Shown: positions 24,779 through 35,589, counted from the stretch's first letter. The stretch is 64,000 nucleotides of DNA from Roseovarius sp. THAF9 (GCF_009363715.1 NZ_CP045404.1:588001-652000), one strand, 5' to 3'. The notes: a model not told the origin generated them from the sequence alone. A program made the numbers and translations.

Positions 24779-25446
24779 ATGGACTGGGCGGCCCTGGCAA
24801 GAGAACTGGTGACGCTGATCGTGGTGATCGACCCGGTCGGGTCCATCCCGGTCTTCCTGTTTGCTGTGCAGGGCGTGCCAAGGGCACTGCACCGGCGGTT
24901 CGCGTTGCGGGCGGTGGCGTTGCGGCGCTGGTGCTGCTGGCGTTCCTGGTGGGCGGGCAGTTCCTGCTGGAATCGCTGGGGCTGCGGCTGGGGTCGTTCC
25001 AGATCGCGGGCGGGATCATCCTGTTTCTGTTCGCGATGACGATGATTTTCGGCGAGTCGAAGCCCGCGCGCGAGATCGAGGAGGCGGAGCGCGACCACCT
25101 GGCGGGCGCGGTCTTCCCGCTGGCGATGCCGTCAATCGCTTCGCCCGGGGCGATGCTTGCCATCGTGATCCTGACGGACAACCACACGGAATCGATTGCG
25201 GATCAGGCGATCACGGCGGGGCTGCTGACGCTGGTGTTGTTGTTGACGCTCGGGCTTTTGCTGGCGGCGACCTATGTGCACCGGGTGATCGGCAGCACAG
25301 GGGCCAGCGTGATCAGCCGGGTGATGGGGATCGTTCTGGCGACGATCGCGGTGGACGCGGTGCTGGGCGGGTTCGATGCGTTGGGTGTAATGGACGTGGC
25401 GCCGCCGCCGGTGGAGAGCCCGTTGAACAAGGCGACCCCGCGGTAG
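24779..25446 (+). pseudogene. marC-family membrane protein gene, frameshifted
   Basis: The start (MDWAALARELVTLIVVIDPV, ribosome site GGAAAG) and the rest (LVLLAFLVGGQFLLESLGLR ... ASVISRVMGIVLATIAVDAV) both match the MarC/YhgN family, but they lie in different frames. The switch is needed near 24911-24922 (GCGGTGGCGTTGCGG). Restoring one base, for example GTGGCGGTTGCGG, would give a single protein of about 222 residues, the usual MarC length with six helices. As written the first frame runs on as RRWCCWRSWW. This is either a recent loss of function or an assembly error. Confidence 0.8.
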
Positions 25447-25460
25447 CAGGGGATGCGCGC

Positions 25461-25482
25461 GTGGGGTCTCACCCACCCTACG
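25461..25482 (+). repeat. ACCCACCCTAC intergenic hairpin, copy 5
   Basis: GTGGGGTCTCACCCACCCTACG, 15 bases after the marC stop, between convergent genes. Confidence 0.75.
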
Positions 25483-25535
25483 GTGTCTCGAGCGCGCAAG
25501 CTTGAAACGAAAGGCGGGCACGAAAGGCGGTCACG

Positions 25536-25566
25536 AAAAAGCCCCCGCGCCTGAAGCACGGGGGCG
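25536..25566 (-). terminator. Rho-independent terminator of pckA
   Basis: On the minus strand, GCCCCCGTG and CGCGGGGGC arms enclose a short loop and are followed by TTTTTCGTG. It lies about 30 bases after the pckA stop. Confidence 0.85.
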
Positions 25567-25594
25567 GTGTCTGCCCGGTCGGGGCGTGTAAGGC

Positions 25595-27193
<1,599 letters not shown>

Positions 27194-27571
27194 GCTTGCG
27201 CTCCTTGAGTTCTGGCCGTCCGCCCTTCGTGGCGGGGCTGACCATGCAGGTCCGCCGAAATTGGCGGTGAGAAACCGGTTCTTGCCGGATGATCCGCGGG
27301 CCTCTTAACATGACGGTTTTATGATTGAACAGGACGCAAATGCACAGTTAGCGCAACCAAATCGGGCGTTAGCGCCATCATGGGCGAGCTGCCGCCAAGG
27401 TTCTGCAATCGCGGACTGCAAAAGTGAGTCAATTTAGCCATTCCTAAGACATTTTCGCGTCAGATGGTCGGGAAAGCCCGGCTGATTCGCAGTTTGGGAT
27501 TGATTAAAAAGCCGAAAACGGCCCATAGTATCGGAAAAAAGCAGGCAACCGAGCAGTACAAGGAAATCATA
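27194..27571. promoter_or_regulatory. Divergent pckA / chvI promoter region
   Basis: A 378-base intergenic stretch, more AT-rich than its neighbours, with no credible gene. It must hold the promoters of pckA (left) and the chvI operon (right). The chvI ribosome site AAGGAAATCATA ends just before its ATG. A short repeat TTCTGCAATCGCGGACTGCA occurs near 27400. I cannot place -35/-10 boxes or ChvI sites with confidence. Confidence 0.5.
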
Positions 27572-28273
27572 ATGTCAAAAATCGCCCTTGTGGACGATGA
27601 CAGAAATATTCTGACATCGGTCTCCATGACTCTCGAGGCGGAAGGCTTCGAGGTCGAAACCTACAACGATGGACAGCAGGCCTATGAGGCTTTCACCAAG
27701 AAACTGCCCGACATGGCGGTGCTGGACATCAAGATGCCCCGGATGGACGGGATGGACCTGTTGCAGAGGCTGCGGCAGAAATCGGCGATGCCGGTGATTT
27801 TCCTGACCTCCAAGGACGACGAGATCGACGAGGTCCTGGGCCTGCGCATGGGCGCGGACGACTACGTAAAGAAGCCGTTCAGCCAGCGTTTGCTGGTCGA
27901 GCGTATCCGCGCGCTGCTGCGCCGGCAGGATGCGGTCGATGGCAATGTCGTGGCCGAGACCGAAGACACCAAGGTGATCGAGCGCGGCGAGCTGCGCATG
28001 GACCCGCTGCGCCACGCGGTGGCGTGGAAGGGTCAGGACGTGTCGCTGACCGTGACCGAATTCCTGCTGCTTCAGGCGCTGGCGCAACGACCTGGTTTCG
28101 TGAAAAGCCGCGATCAGCTGATGGACGTGGCCTATGACGACCAGGTTTATGTTGACGACCGGACCATCGACAGCCACATCAAGCGTCTGCGCAAGAAGCT
28201 GCGGATGGTGGACCCGGAGTTTTCGGCCATCGAGACGCTGTACGGGATCGGGTATCGGTACAACGAGGAATGA
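27572..28273 (+). CDS. chvI: Response regulator ChvI
   Basis: An OmpR-family regulator of 233 residues from the ATG at 27572; the frame extends upstream, but AAGGAAATC precedes this codon. The receiver domain has the acidic pair at Asp8-Asp10, the phosphoacceptor Asp52 in [11 protein letters not shown] and the switch Lys in DDYVKKPFS. The C-terminal winged helix has [15 protein letters not shown]. ChvI, phosphorylated by ChvG, controls envelope, exopolysaccharide and acid-related genes in alphaproteobacteria. It is eleven bases from chvG. Confidence 0.94.
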   Translation: MSKIALVDDDRNILTSVSMTLEAEGFEVETYNDGQQAYEAFTKKLPDMAVLDIKMPRMDGMDLLQRLRQKSAMPVIFLTSKDDEIDEVLGLRMGADDYVKKPFSQRLLVERIRALLRRQDAVDGNVVAETEDTKVIERGELRMDPLRHAVAWKGQDVSLTVTEFLLLQALAQRPGFVKSRDQLMDVAYDDQVYVDDRTIDSHIKRLRKKLRMVDPEFSAIETLYGIGYRYNEE

Positions 28274-28284
28274 TGGCCTGAAAC

Positions 28285-30003
28285 ATGGCATTGGCGGAGG
28301 GCTTCCAGGTGCGCGATCACACGCTGAATGACGACGACGGCGTTGTTCTTGGCGATGATTTCGTGGCGCCGGAAAATGTCGTCGAGGAAGAGGTCCGCAG
28401 GCGCCGTGCGCGGCGGGGCTATTTGTCGGGCGGCGGCGGATCCCTGACGCGCAAGATCATTACCTTCAACCTGATCGCACTGAACGTCCTAGTGGCGGGG
28501 ATCCTCTACCTGAACTCGTCGCGTGACGGGCTGGCGCAACAGCACGCCGACGGGTTGCAAAGTGACGTGGAACTGATCGCCGACGTGTTTGAGGCGCAAC
28601 TGCCCGAGGGCGCGCCTGTGAGCCTTGTGGCGATGGACGGGCTGGACGTTGCGGGCACGCTGGACGGGCTGGACGTGCAGCAGGGGGTCGAGGTGCTGGT
28701 CTATGACCGCGCTGCCCAACTGGTGGGCCGGACCGAGGGCCACCTGCCGCGTCCGGGCGCGGGGGTGCCGGACAAGCCCACGGTGATCACGGATGCGTTG
28801 AACCAAGTCTGGAACGGGGTGTCGGCGCCGTTTTCGGCGATTCTGAGCACCGAGACGGAAATCAGCGTCGAGACACTGGCCCAGGGCCTTGTCGAGGATG
28901 CGCTGGAAGAGGGCACGCAGGTCGGCCGCGGCGACGACGACGGCTCGACCATATTCGCGGTGGCGACGCCGATCCTACAGGGTGATCGCCCTGTTGGCGT
29001 GGTCGCATTATCGAGCGCGTCGGGTGAGATCGACAAGCTGAGCCGCATGGAGCGCGAGCGCGTCTTGCAGATGTTCCTGGTGGCGACGCTGGTGTCGGTG
29101 GGCCTGTCGCTGATCCTGGCCTCGACCATCGCCAACCCGCTGGCGGAACTGGCCGCCGCCGCCGAAGTGGGCGGCGCGCGCAACCGCCAGGGCGGCGAAA
29201 ACGGCGGCGGGCGCATCCGCATCCCCGATTTGACTGCACGACCGGACGAGATCGGGCGGCTTTCTGGCGCTTTGCGGGGCATGGTAACCGCGCTTTATCA
29301 CCGGATCGACGGCAACGAACAATTCGCTGCGGACGTGGCGCACGAGATCAAGAACCCGCTGGCATCCTTGCGCAGCGCGGTGGGCACGATGCGCGTGGCT
29401 AAGCGCGAGGACCAGCGCGAGAAACTGCTGAACGTGATCGAGCATGACGTGCGCCGGCTCGACCGGCTGGTGAGCGATATCTCGAACGCATCGCGGCTGG
29501 ACAGCGAACTGGTGCGCGAGGAGCAGGAGAGCTTTGACCTGATCCAGATGCTGGACAACCTTGCGCATTACCTTGGCGAACAGGCGCAACAGAAGGGCGT
29601 CGAGTTCATTACCGATTTCCCGAAAGACCCGATCGTCATCATGGGTCTGGAAGCACGGCTGGCGCAGGTCTTCGTGAACCTGATTACCAATGCCACCTCG
29701 TTCTGCGAGGAAGGCGACGCCATTCGCCTGTGGGCCCGTAAACGCGATAACCGTGTCGTTGTCGTGGTCGAGGATACCGGGCCGGGCATTCCCGAACAGG
29801 CGCTGACCAAGATCTTCAACCGCTTCTATTCGCAGCGTGACGCCAATGATTTTGGCAACAATTCTGGCCTTGGACTTTCGATCTCGAAACAGATTGTCGA
29901 GGCGCATGAAGGTGTGATCTGGGCCGAGAACATCCGGCCCACGGATGCCGACGTCACCTCGGACCCGCTGGGAGCGCGCTTTGTCGTGGGTCTGCCGGTT
30001 TGA
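28285..30003 (+). CDS. chvG: Sensor histidine kinase ChvG
   Basis: A 572-residue two-TM histidine kinase. TM1 is about residues 54-75, a periplasmic sensor domain runs to about 255, and TM2 is about 258-278. The HAMP linker carries a Gly/Asn/Arg-rich insert, then comes the H-box ADVAHEIKNPLASLRSAV with His353. The ATPase domain has NLITNATSF (N box), VEDTGPGIP (G1) and NNSGLGLSISKQIV (G2). ChvG pairs with ChvI; in related species the periplasmic repressor ExoR binds the sensor, but no exoR is seen in this window. Confidence 0.93.
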   Translation: MALAEGFQVRDHTLNDDDGVVLGDDFVAPENVVEEEVRRRRARRGYLSGGGGSLTRKIITFNLIALNVLVAGILYLNSSRDGLAQQHADGLQSDVELIADVFEAQLPEGAPVSLVAMDGLDVAGTLDGLDVQQGVEVLVYDRAAQLVGRTEGHLPRPGAGVPDKPTVITDALNQVWNGVSAPFSAILSTETEISVETLAQGLVEDALEEGTQVGRGDDDGSTIFAVATPILQGDRPVGVVALSSASGEIDKLSRMERERVLQMFLVATLVSVGLSLILASTIANPLAELAAAAEVGGARNRQGGENGGGRIRIPDLTARPDEIGRLSGALRGMVTALYHRIDGNEQFAADVAHEIKNPLASLRSAVGTMRVAKREDQREKLLNVIEHDVRRLDRLVSDISNASRLDSELVREEQESFDLIQMLDNLAHYLGEQAQQKGVEFITDFPKDPIVIMGLEARLAQVFVNLITNATSFCEEGDAIRLWARKRDNRVVVVVEDTGPGIPEQALTKIFNRFYSQRDANDFGNNSGLGLSISKQIVEAHEGVIWAENIRPTDADVTSDPLGARFVVGLPV

Positions 30004-30048
30004 CGCGAGGGGCGCGGCGCCTTTTTTGACCGCTTACGGACCGCCGGA

Positions 30049-30471
30049 ATGACGGGCACGCAGATTCTTCACGCGACCACCGTTGCCATCGACGGCCGTG
30101 CCGTGCTGATCCGCGGCGCGTCGGGCAGTGGCAAGTCCGGTTTGGCGCTGCAACTTATGGCAATGGGCGCGGAACTGGTGTCGGACGACCGCACTGTGGT
30201 GTGGGCCGAGGGCGCAACGCTCTGGGCCGACGCGCCGGACACGATCCGCGGACAGATCGAAGCACGTGGCGTGGGCATACTGCGCAGCCCTGCGGCGGGA
30301 CGTTGCGCGGTTGCGCTGGTGGTCGACATGGACGAGGTTGAAACCGAGCGTCTTCCCGAAGCCCGGAAGGCGCGGGTCATGGGCATACCGTTGCCCGTCA
30401 TTAACAAATCCGAGAGCGCCCATTTTTCTGCTGCGGTGTCAGTATATCTAAGGGGCGAAAGGCTGGAATGA
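30049..30471 (+). CDS. hprK: HPr kinase/phosphorylase, short alphaproteobacterial form
   Basis: A 140-residue HprK consisting only of the C-terminal catalytic domain, as usual in alphaproteobacteria. Walker A is GASGSGKSG (Gly23-Ser30), followed by [10 protein letters not shown] and the signature-like GIPLPVINK. It phosphorylates a serine of HPr (gene at 31833), linking carbon or energy state to the regulatory PTS. It is 45 bases from chvG and 13 from rapZ, so part of the chvI operon. Confidence 0.92.
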   Translation: MTGTQILHATTVAIDGRAVLIRGASGSGKSGLALQLMAMGAELVSDDRTVVWAEGATLWADAPDTIRGQIEARGVGILRSPAAGRCAVALVVDMDEVETERLPEARKARVMGIPLPVINKSESAHFSAAVSVYLRGERLE

Positions 30472-30484
30472 GGAGTGGCCCGCG

Positions 30485-31420
30485 ATGCCGGCAGGCCCGA
30501 TAAACAACAGACTGGTTCTGGTGACCGGCCCCTCGGGGGCCGGGCGCACCACGGCGATCCGTGCGCTGGAAGACATGGGGTTCGAGGCCATCGACAACCT
30601 GCCGCTGTCCCTGTTGCCGCGACTGATCGAGGGCAATGGGCCGGACAAGCCGCTGGTTCTGGGCGTCGACACGCGCAACCGGGATTTCTCGACCAATGCG
30701 CTGATCGAGGTGATCGACACCCTGAGCGCGGATGCGTCGGTGCATTTGCAGGTGCTATACCTCGACAGCAGCGCCGAGGTGCTGACGCGGCGGTTTTCCG
30801 AGACGCGCCGACGGCACCCGCTGGCCCCGGCCGAGACGCCGGATGTGGGGATCGCTCGGGAGTTCGACCTGCTGGGCCCAATCCGGGCGCGGGCGGATAT
30901 CCTGATCGACACGTCGGAACTGTCGCCACATGACCTGAGGGCGGAATTATCGCGCTGGTTCGCGCCGGGCGAGGGCGGGCAGATGTCGGTCTCGGTTCAG
31001 TCGTTTTCCTACAAGCGCGGGCTGCCAAGGGGCCTGGACATGGTGCTGGATTGCCGGTTCCTGCGAAACCCCTATTGGGAGGCCAGTTTGCGCGGGCTGA
31101 CCGGGCAAGACCGGCGGGTGCGGGCCTATGTGGGCGATGACCCGATGTTCGAAGGCTTCGCCGCGCGGGTCGGTGACCTGGTGCGTCAGTTGCTGCCGGC
31201 CTACAAGGCAGAGGGCAAGGCCTATCTGGCGATCGGCTTCGGCTGCACCGGTGGCCAGCACCGCAGCGTCACGATGGCAGAAACCTTGGCTCAGGCCCTT
31301 GCAGAGGCAGGCTGGCAGGTGTCTATAAGGCATCGCGAACTGGAACGGCGCGGACTGCTTGCGCCGTCCGGCCCCGGCGAAAAGACCGAGGCGAAGTTGA
31401 AAGGAGACATCGGGGCGTGA
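30485..31420 (+). CDS. rapZ: RNase adapter protein RapZ
   Basis: RapZ, 311 residues. The N-terminal nucleotide-binding domain has Walker [10 protein letters not shown], in which the usual Lys is Arg21; I recall Arg as common in this family of Rhodobacteraceae, but it is worth noting. The C-terminal domain has [19 protein letters not shown] and [14 protein letters not shown], the RapZ hallmark. In enterobacteria RapZ steers RNase E to GlmZ; here its target is unknown. The gene lies in the PTS operon and overlaps the EIIA gene by four bases. Confidence 0.93.
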   Translation: MPAGPINNRLVLVTGPSGAGRTTAIRALEDMGFEAIDNLPLSLLPRLIEGNGPDKPLVLGVDTRNRDFSTNALIEVIDTLSADASVHLQVLYLDSSAEVLTRRFSETRRRHPLAPAETPDVGIAREFDLLGPIRARADILIDTSELSPHDLRAELSRWFAPGEGGQMSVSVQSFSYKRGLPRGLDMVLDCRFLRNPYWEASLRGLTGQDRRVRAYVGDDPMFEGFAARVGDLVRQLLPAYKAEGKAYLAIGFGCTGGQHRSVTMAETLAQALAEAGWQVSIRHRELERRGLLAPSGPGEKTEAKLKGDIGA

Positions 31421-31800
31421 TCGGGATCGTGATCGTGGCACATGGCGGACTGGCCCAGGGCTATCTGAAGGCGATAGAGCATGTCGTCGGTGGGCAGTCG
31501 GGTATTCAGGCCATCCCGATCGAGGGTGATTTCGACCGGTCCGAAAAGCAGGATGAGATCTGCCGCGCCGCCGACGAAGTAGATACCGGCGACGGCGTTC
31601 TGATCGTTGTGGACATCTTTGGCGCGTCGCCGGCGAACCTGTCGCTGAAGGCGTGCCAGCCCGAGAATCGTCGCATCCTCTATGGGGCGAACCTGCCGAT
31701 GCTGTTGAAGCTGGCCAAGAGCCGCGATCTGTCGGTGCCCGATGCCGCCCGCGCCGCGCTGGATGCGGGGCGCAAGTATATCGACAGTCACACCCCGTAA
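31417..31800 (+). CDS. PTS EIIA component, mannose type
   Basis: A 127-residue EIIA-Man domain with the phosphorylated His9 in [13 protein letters not shown] and a typical [14 protein letters not shown] segment. No EIIB/EIIC transporter genes accompany it. This is the regulatory PTS arrangement of alphaproteobacteria, in which EI-Ntr, HPr and this EIIA relay phosphate for control rather than sugar uptake. It starts at GTG inside the rapZ stop, so translation is coupled. Confidence 0.92.
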   Translation: MIGIVIVAHGGLAQGYLKAIEHVVGGQSGIQAIPIEGDFDRSEKQDEICRAADEVDTGDGVLIVVDIFGASPANLSLKACQPENRRILYGANLPMLLKLAKSRDLSVPDAARAALDAGRKYIDSHTP

Positions 31801-31832
31801 AGCGGGCCGGACCAAGAAAGACCAAGACCGAA

Positions 31833-32111
31833 ATGACAGACACCGTCACGCGCCAGATCGAAATCGTCAACGAGAAGGGCCTGCACGCGCGTGCGGCGGC
31901 CAAGCTGGTAGAGGTGGTCGAGGGATTCGACGCGCAAGCCGAGGTCAGCCAAGATGGCCAGACCACGGGCGCGGACAGCATCATGGGCCTTTTGATGTTG
32001 GCAGCGTCGCGTGGAACGACTATTGACGTGCGAGCCTGGGGGCCCGACGCCGAGGCGCTGGCGGATGCCGTGAGCGCGTTGGTGGCCGACCGGTTCGGCG
32101 AGGACATGTAG
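31833..32111 (+). CDS. ptsH: Phosphocarrier protein HPr
   Basis: HPr, 92 residues. The catalytic histidine is His18 in EKGLHARAAAKLVE, and the regulatory serine is Ser49 in GADSIMGLLML, matching the presence of hprK upstream. The ATG at 31833 follows AAAGACCAAGACCGAA; the longer frame to 31653 lies in the EIIA gene. ptsP (EI) is not in this window. Confidence 0.93.
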   Translation: MTDTVTRQIEIVNEKGLHARAAAKLVEVVEGFDAQAEVSQDGQTTGADSIMGLLMLAASRGTTIDVRAWGPDAEALADAVSALVADRFGEDM

Positions 32112-32118
32112 GCACAGA

Positions 32119-33027
32119 GTGCGCGGCGGGACGGGAACAGACCACGTGGCGGAAAAGGCGCAGGATCAAAGCGGCGATGGATCGCCCGGATCGGTCAATT
32201 TCACGAAGTATGACCGGCGCAGCCTGACATATGCCAACTCCTTTGATAGTCCCGGTACGGCCTTCACCATACGGGCCGTCGAATGGTTCACCGGCAAGCT
32301 GACGATCATCAAGATGATCCGCGAGTTCGAGAAGAAAGGCGCGCCCACGGGTCAGCCCTTCTGGCGCGCGGCGCTGGATACGATGGGTATCCCGCTGCTG
32401 ACCCCGCAAGAGCAGATCGACAATATCCCCGAGACCGGCCCGGTGGTGCTCGTGGCGAACCATCCGCATGGGCTGGTGGACGGGATGATACTGGCTGATC
32501 TGATCGGGCGGCGGCGCACCGACTACAAGATTTTGACGCGGGCGCTGTTGACCGGGATCGACGAGGTGGCGGCGTCCTACATGATCTCGGTGCCGTTCCC
32601 GCACGAGCCTGACGCGCAGCGCAAATCGGTCGAGATGCGCGCCAAGGCAATGGCGCACCTGAAGGAGGGCGGCGCGATCAGCGTGTTCCCGTCCGGCGTG
32701 GTGGCCTCGTCCGACAGCCTGTTCGGCCCGGTGAAGGAGCGGGAGTGGAATGTCTTCACCGCGCAAATGATCCGGCGGTCGGGGGCCACGGTGGTGCCGA
32801 TCTATTTTCCGGGCGCCAATTCGCGCGCCTACCAGATGGCCAATTGCGTTTCGCCGACGTTGCGCCAGAGCCTGCTGCTGCACGAGGTGGTGCGGGGCTG
32901 CAACCACCCGCAAAAACCCGTGGTGGGGCCGCCGATCACGCAAGAGCAGATGGAGCTTCTGGACAAGGACCCGCGCGGGTTCATGGCGTGGTTGCGCGAG
33001 CATACCCTGAGCCTGGGCGAGGGGTGA
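32119..33027 (+). CDS. Lysophospholipid acyltransferase-family protein
   Basis: A 302-residue PlsC-like acyltransferase of the haemolysin/OlsA-related group. The active-site motif NHPHGLVDG (about residues 112-120) and the substrate motif VFPSGVVASSDSLF are visible, followed by VVPIYFPGANSRAYQM. It probably acylates a glycerophospholipid or an ornithine lipid precursor. It begins seven bases after ptsH and may be co-transcribed. GTG at 32146 (preceded by GACGGGAACAG) is an alternative start that would remove nine residues. Confidence 0.82.
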   Translation: MRGGTGTDHVAEKAQDQSGDGSPGSVNFTKYDRRSLTYANSFDSPGTAFTIRAVEWFTGKLTIIKMIREFEKKGAPTGQPFWRAALDTMGIPLLTPQEQIDNIPETGPVVLVANHPHGLVDGMILADLIGRRRTDYKILTRALLTGIDEVAASYMISVPFPHEPDAQRKSVEMRAKAMAHLKEGGAISVFPSGVVASSDSLFGPVKEREWNVFTAQMIRRSGATVVPIYFPGANSRAYQMANCVSPTLRQSLLLHEVVRGCNHPQKPVVGPPITQEQMELLDKDPRGFMAWLREHTLSLGEG

Positions 33028-33049
33028 CGTCGCGTCCGAACGGTTTGAT

Positions 33050-33079
33050 GCCTCCGGCGGGAGTATTTCGGCAACAGTG
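33050..33079 (+). repeat. Single copy of the CTCCGGCGGGNNTATTT element
   Basis: CCTCCGGCGGGAGTATTTCG followed by GCAACAGTG, between the convergent acyltransferase and Rieske-like genes. Related to the inverted pair at 18681-18758. Confidence 0.6.
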
Positions 33080-33091
33080 AAGCGCGATGCC

Positions 33092-33667
33092 TCACCGGGG
33101 CGGAGTCGTCAGCCCGAAGGCCTGAAAAACGTCGATATACTGCCTGTCGTCGGAGATCCTGGCCGGGACAGTCCGCATGTTGCTGAGGGCTGGGCCCTTG
33201 CGAATGCGTCCTGCCATGTCGAAATGAGAACTGCCGCAGGGACAGAAGAAGCCGCCGAAATCGCCATGTTGCGCCAGGGGGACACATCCGAACCGGGGGC
33301 AGACGTTCCAGATCGCGAGCCATTCGTGATCGATCGTTCTGTTCCGGTCATAGGGCAAAAGGAGCTGCCCGGACCCGCCGCGTTCGGGCCTGCGATCGCG
33401 CCAGTCTTTAAGGATGTCCTGCGACAGCGCCCGTTCGGTCTGATCGGCGTTGCGGTGCCAGATCAGCAGGGGCCGGCCGCTGATTTTATAGGTTCTGGTG
33501 TCGCCTTCCGGAATATCCGTCAGCGGAAGCCGCAGGCTTTCGCGGGTTGCCACGATGTCCGCAGTCGTGCCAGTTGCGCGGAAGAGCCCGGTCGCCCCTG
33601 CGGCCAGCGTGACGGCACCGGCACCGGCGGTCAGATAATAGAGAAAGGAGCGGCGGCGCGCGTCCAT
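33092..33667 (-). CDS. Rieske-like protein lacking both cluster histidines
   Basis: A 191-residue protein built like the Rieske subunit of cytochrome bc1. A twin-arginine-like start (DARRRSFLYYLTAGAGA), one TM helix (about 10-30), and a soluble domain are present. The cluster boxes are altered: box 1 is C123-P-R-F-G-C128 instead of CTHLGC, and box 2 is C142-P-C-G-S instead of CPCHGS. All four cysteines remain, but both histidine ligands are replaced (Arg125, Gly145). GRIRKGPA after box 2 is normal. It starts within the hbd stop, so the genes are coupled. A normal Rieske cluster is not expected; a four-Cys cluster or structural role is possible. Confidence 0.85.
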   Translation of the reverse strand: MDARRRSFLYYLTAGAGAVTLAAGATGLFRATGTTADIVATRESLRLPLTDIPEGDTRTYKISGRPLLIWHRNADQTERALSQDILKDWRDRRPERGGSGQLLLPYDRNRTIDHEWLAIWNVCPRFGCVPLAQHGDFGGFFCPCGSSHFDMAGRIRKGPALSNMRTVPARISDDRQYIDVFQAFGLTTPPR

Positions 33668-34542
33668 CACCTCGTGGGCACGGGCTCGTCGCCGCGATAA
33701 TCGTAGAAGCCGCGGCCAGTCTTGCGGCCGAGCCAGCCGGCCTCGACATATTTCGTGAGGAGCGGGCAGGGGCGGTACTTGGTGTCCGCCAGCCCGTCAT
33801 GCAGCACGTTCATGATGGCAAGGCAGGTGTCCAGCCCGATGAAATCGGCGAGTTCCAGCGGCCCCATCGGGTGGTTCGTGCCGAGCTTCATCGAGGTGTC
33901 GATGGAAATGACCGAGCCGACGCCCTCGTAAAGCGTGTAAACCGCCTCGTTGATCATGGGCATGAGGATGCGGTTGACGATGAAGGCGGGGAAATCCTCG
34001 GAACTGGCGGCGGTCTTGCCGAGATTTTCGACCACGGCGAGGCAGGCGTCGTAGGTGGGCTTGTCGGTGGCGATGCCGCGGATCAGTTCGACCAATTGCA
34101 TGACCGGCACCGGGTTCATGAAGTGGAAGCCCATGAATTTCTCGGGGCGGTCGGTGCGGCTGGCAAGGCGTGTGATCGAGATCGAAGAGGTGTTCGACGT
34201 CAGGATCGTGTCGGGGCCGAGATGCGGCACGAGGTCCTCGAAAATGGCCTGTTTGACGGTCTCGCGTTCGGTGGCGGATTCCACGATGAGGTCGGTGGCG
34301 CCAAGCTCTGGCAGGTCGAGCGTGGTGGTGATGCGCGACAGCGCGGCGTCGCGGTCCTCGGCCTTCATCTTGTCGCGGCTGACCATGCGGTCCATGTTCG
34401 ACTTGATCACGCCGAGGCCCTTGTCCAGCGCCTCTTGGTTGATGTCGTTTAGCAGGACGTCATAGCCCGCGACGGCCATCACATGCGCGATCCCGTTGCC
34501 CATCTGTCCGGCGCCGACGACGCCCACCTTGCGGATGTCCAT
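33667..34542 (-). CDS. hbd: 3-hydroxybutyryl-CoA dehydrogenase
   Basis: A 291-residue NAD(P)-dependent dehydrogenase. The Rossmann motif is VGVVGAGQMGNGIA at the N-terminus, followed by GFHFMNPVPVMQLVE and the C-terminal GPLELADFIGLDTCLAIM. It interconverts acetoacetyl-CoA and 3-hydroxybutyryl-CoA, feeding polyhydroxybutyrate or the ethylmalonyl-CoA pathway. The start at 34542 (MDIRKVG) has AAAGGGACC just upstream; the longer frame to 34596 is not supported. It overlaps the Rieske-like gene (TGATG). Confidence 0.93.
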   Translation of the reverse strand: MDIRKVGVVGAGQMGNGIAHVMAVAGYDVLLNDINQEALDKGLGVIKSNMDRMVSRDKMKAEDRDAALSRITTTLDLPELGATDLIVESATERETVKQAIFEDLVPHLGPDTILTSNTSSISITRLASRTDRPEKFMGFHFMNPVPVMQLVELIRGIATDKPTYDACLAVVENLGKTAASSEDFPAFIVNRILMPMINEAVYTLYEGVGSVISIDTSMKLGTNHPMGPLELADFIGLDTCLAIMNVLHDGLADTKYRPCPLLTKYVEAGWLGRKTGRGFYDYRGDEPVPTR

Positions 34543-34699
34543 GAAGGTCCCTTTCGCTTTTGCGACACCATATGCCCCGTGCCGCGGGCGCTGCAAGGGA
34601 AAGCGGCCGTTAAAATTTTAGTCAATTTGCACCTTTAACGGAATCGCAAGGCCTGCGGCCCAAAGCTGGCAATTGGGTGAGTTAAATGAGGTGGGCGTG

Positions 34700-35536
34700 A
34701 TGTCCTTTCATGGCAAGGGCCGCTGGAAAGCGGCGCCGGAGGCATGCCGTTACGGGGCGTCGAAGCTGGCGTTTCGAGGGCCGAAGCGGAGCCTGACGAA
34801 CGAGTACGTGGCGTTCATCGGTGGAACGGAGACCTATGGGAAGTTCGTCAGCCGACCTTTCGCGCAAGCCGTCGAGGCGGCGACGGGCGTGGCATGTGTC
34901 AACTTGGGCCAGCCCAACGCGGGGATCGACGTGATGCTGGGCGACCCGGGGCTGGCGCGGATCGCGTCGGGGGCTGCGGCAGTCGTGTTGCAGGTGCCGT
35001 GTGCGGCGAACCTGTCGAACCCGTTCTATAAGGTGCATTCGCGGCGCAACGATCGCTTTCTGCGGGCCGAGCCGCCGTTGTGCGCATTGTTCACAGAGGT
35101 GGATTTCACAGAGTTCAGTTTCACGCGGCATATGCTGATGCATCTGCGGAATGTGTCGCCGGAGCGGTTCGGCGAGGTGCGGCAGGGATTGGCGCAGGCC
35201 TGGGACGTGGGGATGCGGCGGCTGATCGCGGAAATCCGGGCGCCGGTGATACTGTTGTGGTTTTCCGAGCGCGCCCCGGACCGGGATGACGACGCGGTCG
35301 AGGCGCGGTGCGAGCCGGTGCTGGTGGGGCGCGAGATGCTGGCGGGTTTGCAGAGCCACGTGGTGGCGTTCGTGGAGGCCGGCGACATGGCGCGCGGCAG
35401 TCAGGGCGTGGAGTGTCACACGCCCTACGCGGCAAGGCGCGATGGGGATGGGCCAAGGAACCTGCCGGGTCAGGCAGCGCATGACGCGGTGGCTGAGGCG
35501 TTGATCCCGGTGTTGGCGAAGGTCCTCGACCCGTGA
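34700..35536 (+). CDS. DUF6473 family protein
   Basis: A 278-residue protein resembling the DUF6473 proteins of Rhodobacteraceae. Recognisable: CRYGASKLAFRGPKR, VAFIGGTETYGKFVSRPF, and VNLGQPNAGIDVMLGDPGL. An alpha/beta core of SGNH or sulfotransferase-like type is possible: GGTETYG would be the first turn and the late segment GQAAHDAVAEAL a helix. No function is known to me. GAGGTG eight bases before the ATG at 34700 decides the start. It is the only forward-strand gene in a reverse-strand block. Confidence 0.72.
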   Translation: MSFHGKGRWKAAPEACRYGASKLAFRGPKRSLTNEYVAFIGGTETYGKFVSRPFAQAVEAATGVACVNLGQPNAGIDVMLGDPGLARIASGAAAVVLQVPCAANLSNPFYKVHSRRNDRFLRAEPPLCALFTEVDFTEFSFTRHMLMHLRNVSPERFGEVRQGLAQAWDVGMRRLIAEIRAPVILLWFSERAPDRDDDAVEARCEPVLVGREMLAGLQSHVVAFVEAGDMARGSQGVECHTPYAARRDGDGPRNLPGQAAHDAVAEALIPVLAKVLDP

Positions 35537-35559
35537 GAGTTTGATCGGGCCCGTCGCGC

Positions 35560-35580
35560 GTGGGTTTTCACCCACCCTAC
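35560..35580 (+). repeat. ACCCACCCTAC intergenic hairpin, copy 6
   Basis: GTGGGT-TTTC-ACCCACCCTAC, 24 bases after the DUF6473 stop and just before the etfA terminator. Confidence 0.8.
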
Positions 35581-35589
35581 ACGTGCCCA

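Noticed and set aside
24911..24922. Programmed frameshift in marC
   Set aside because: No slippery heptamer or stimulatory structure is apparent, and MarC is not known to need one; a simple deletion or assembly error is likelier.
30004..30030. Terminator after chvG (GGCGCGGCGCC plus TTTTTT)
   Set aside because: The stem cannot close with a normal loop, and hprK follows closely in what is known as one operon.
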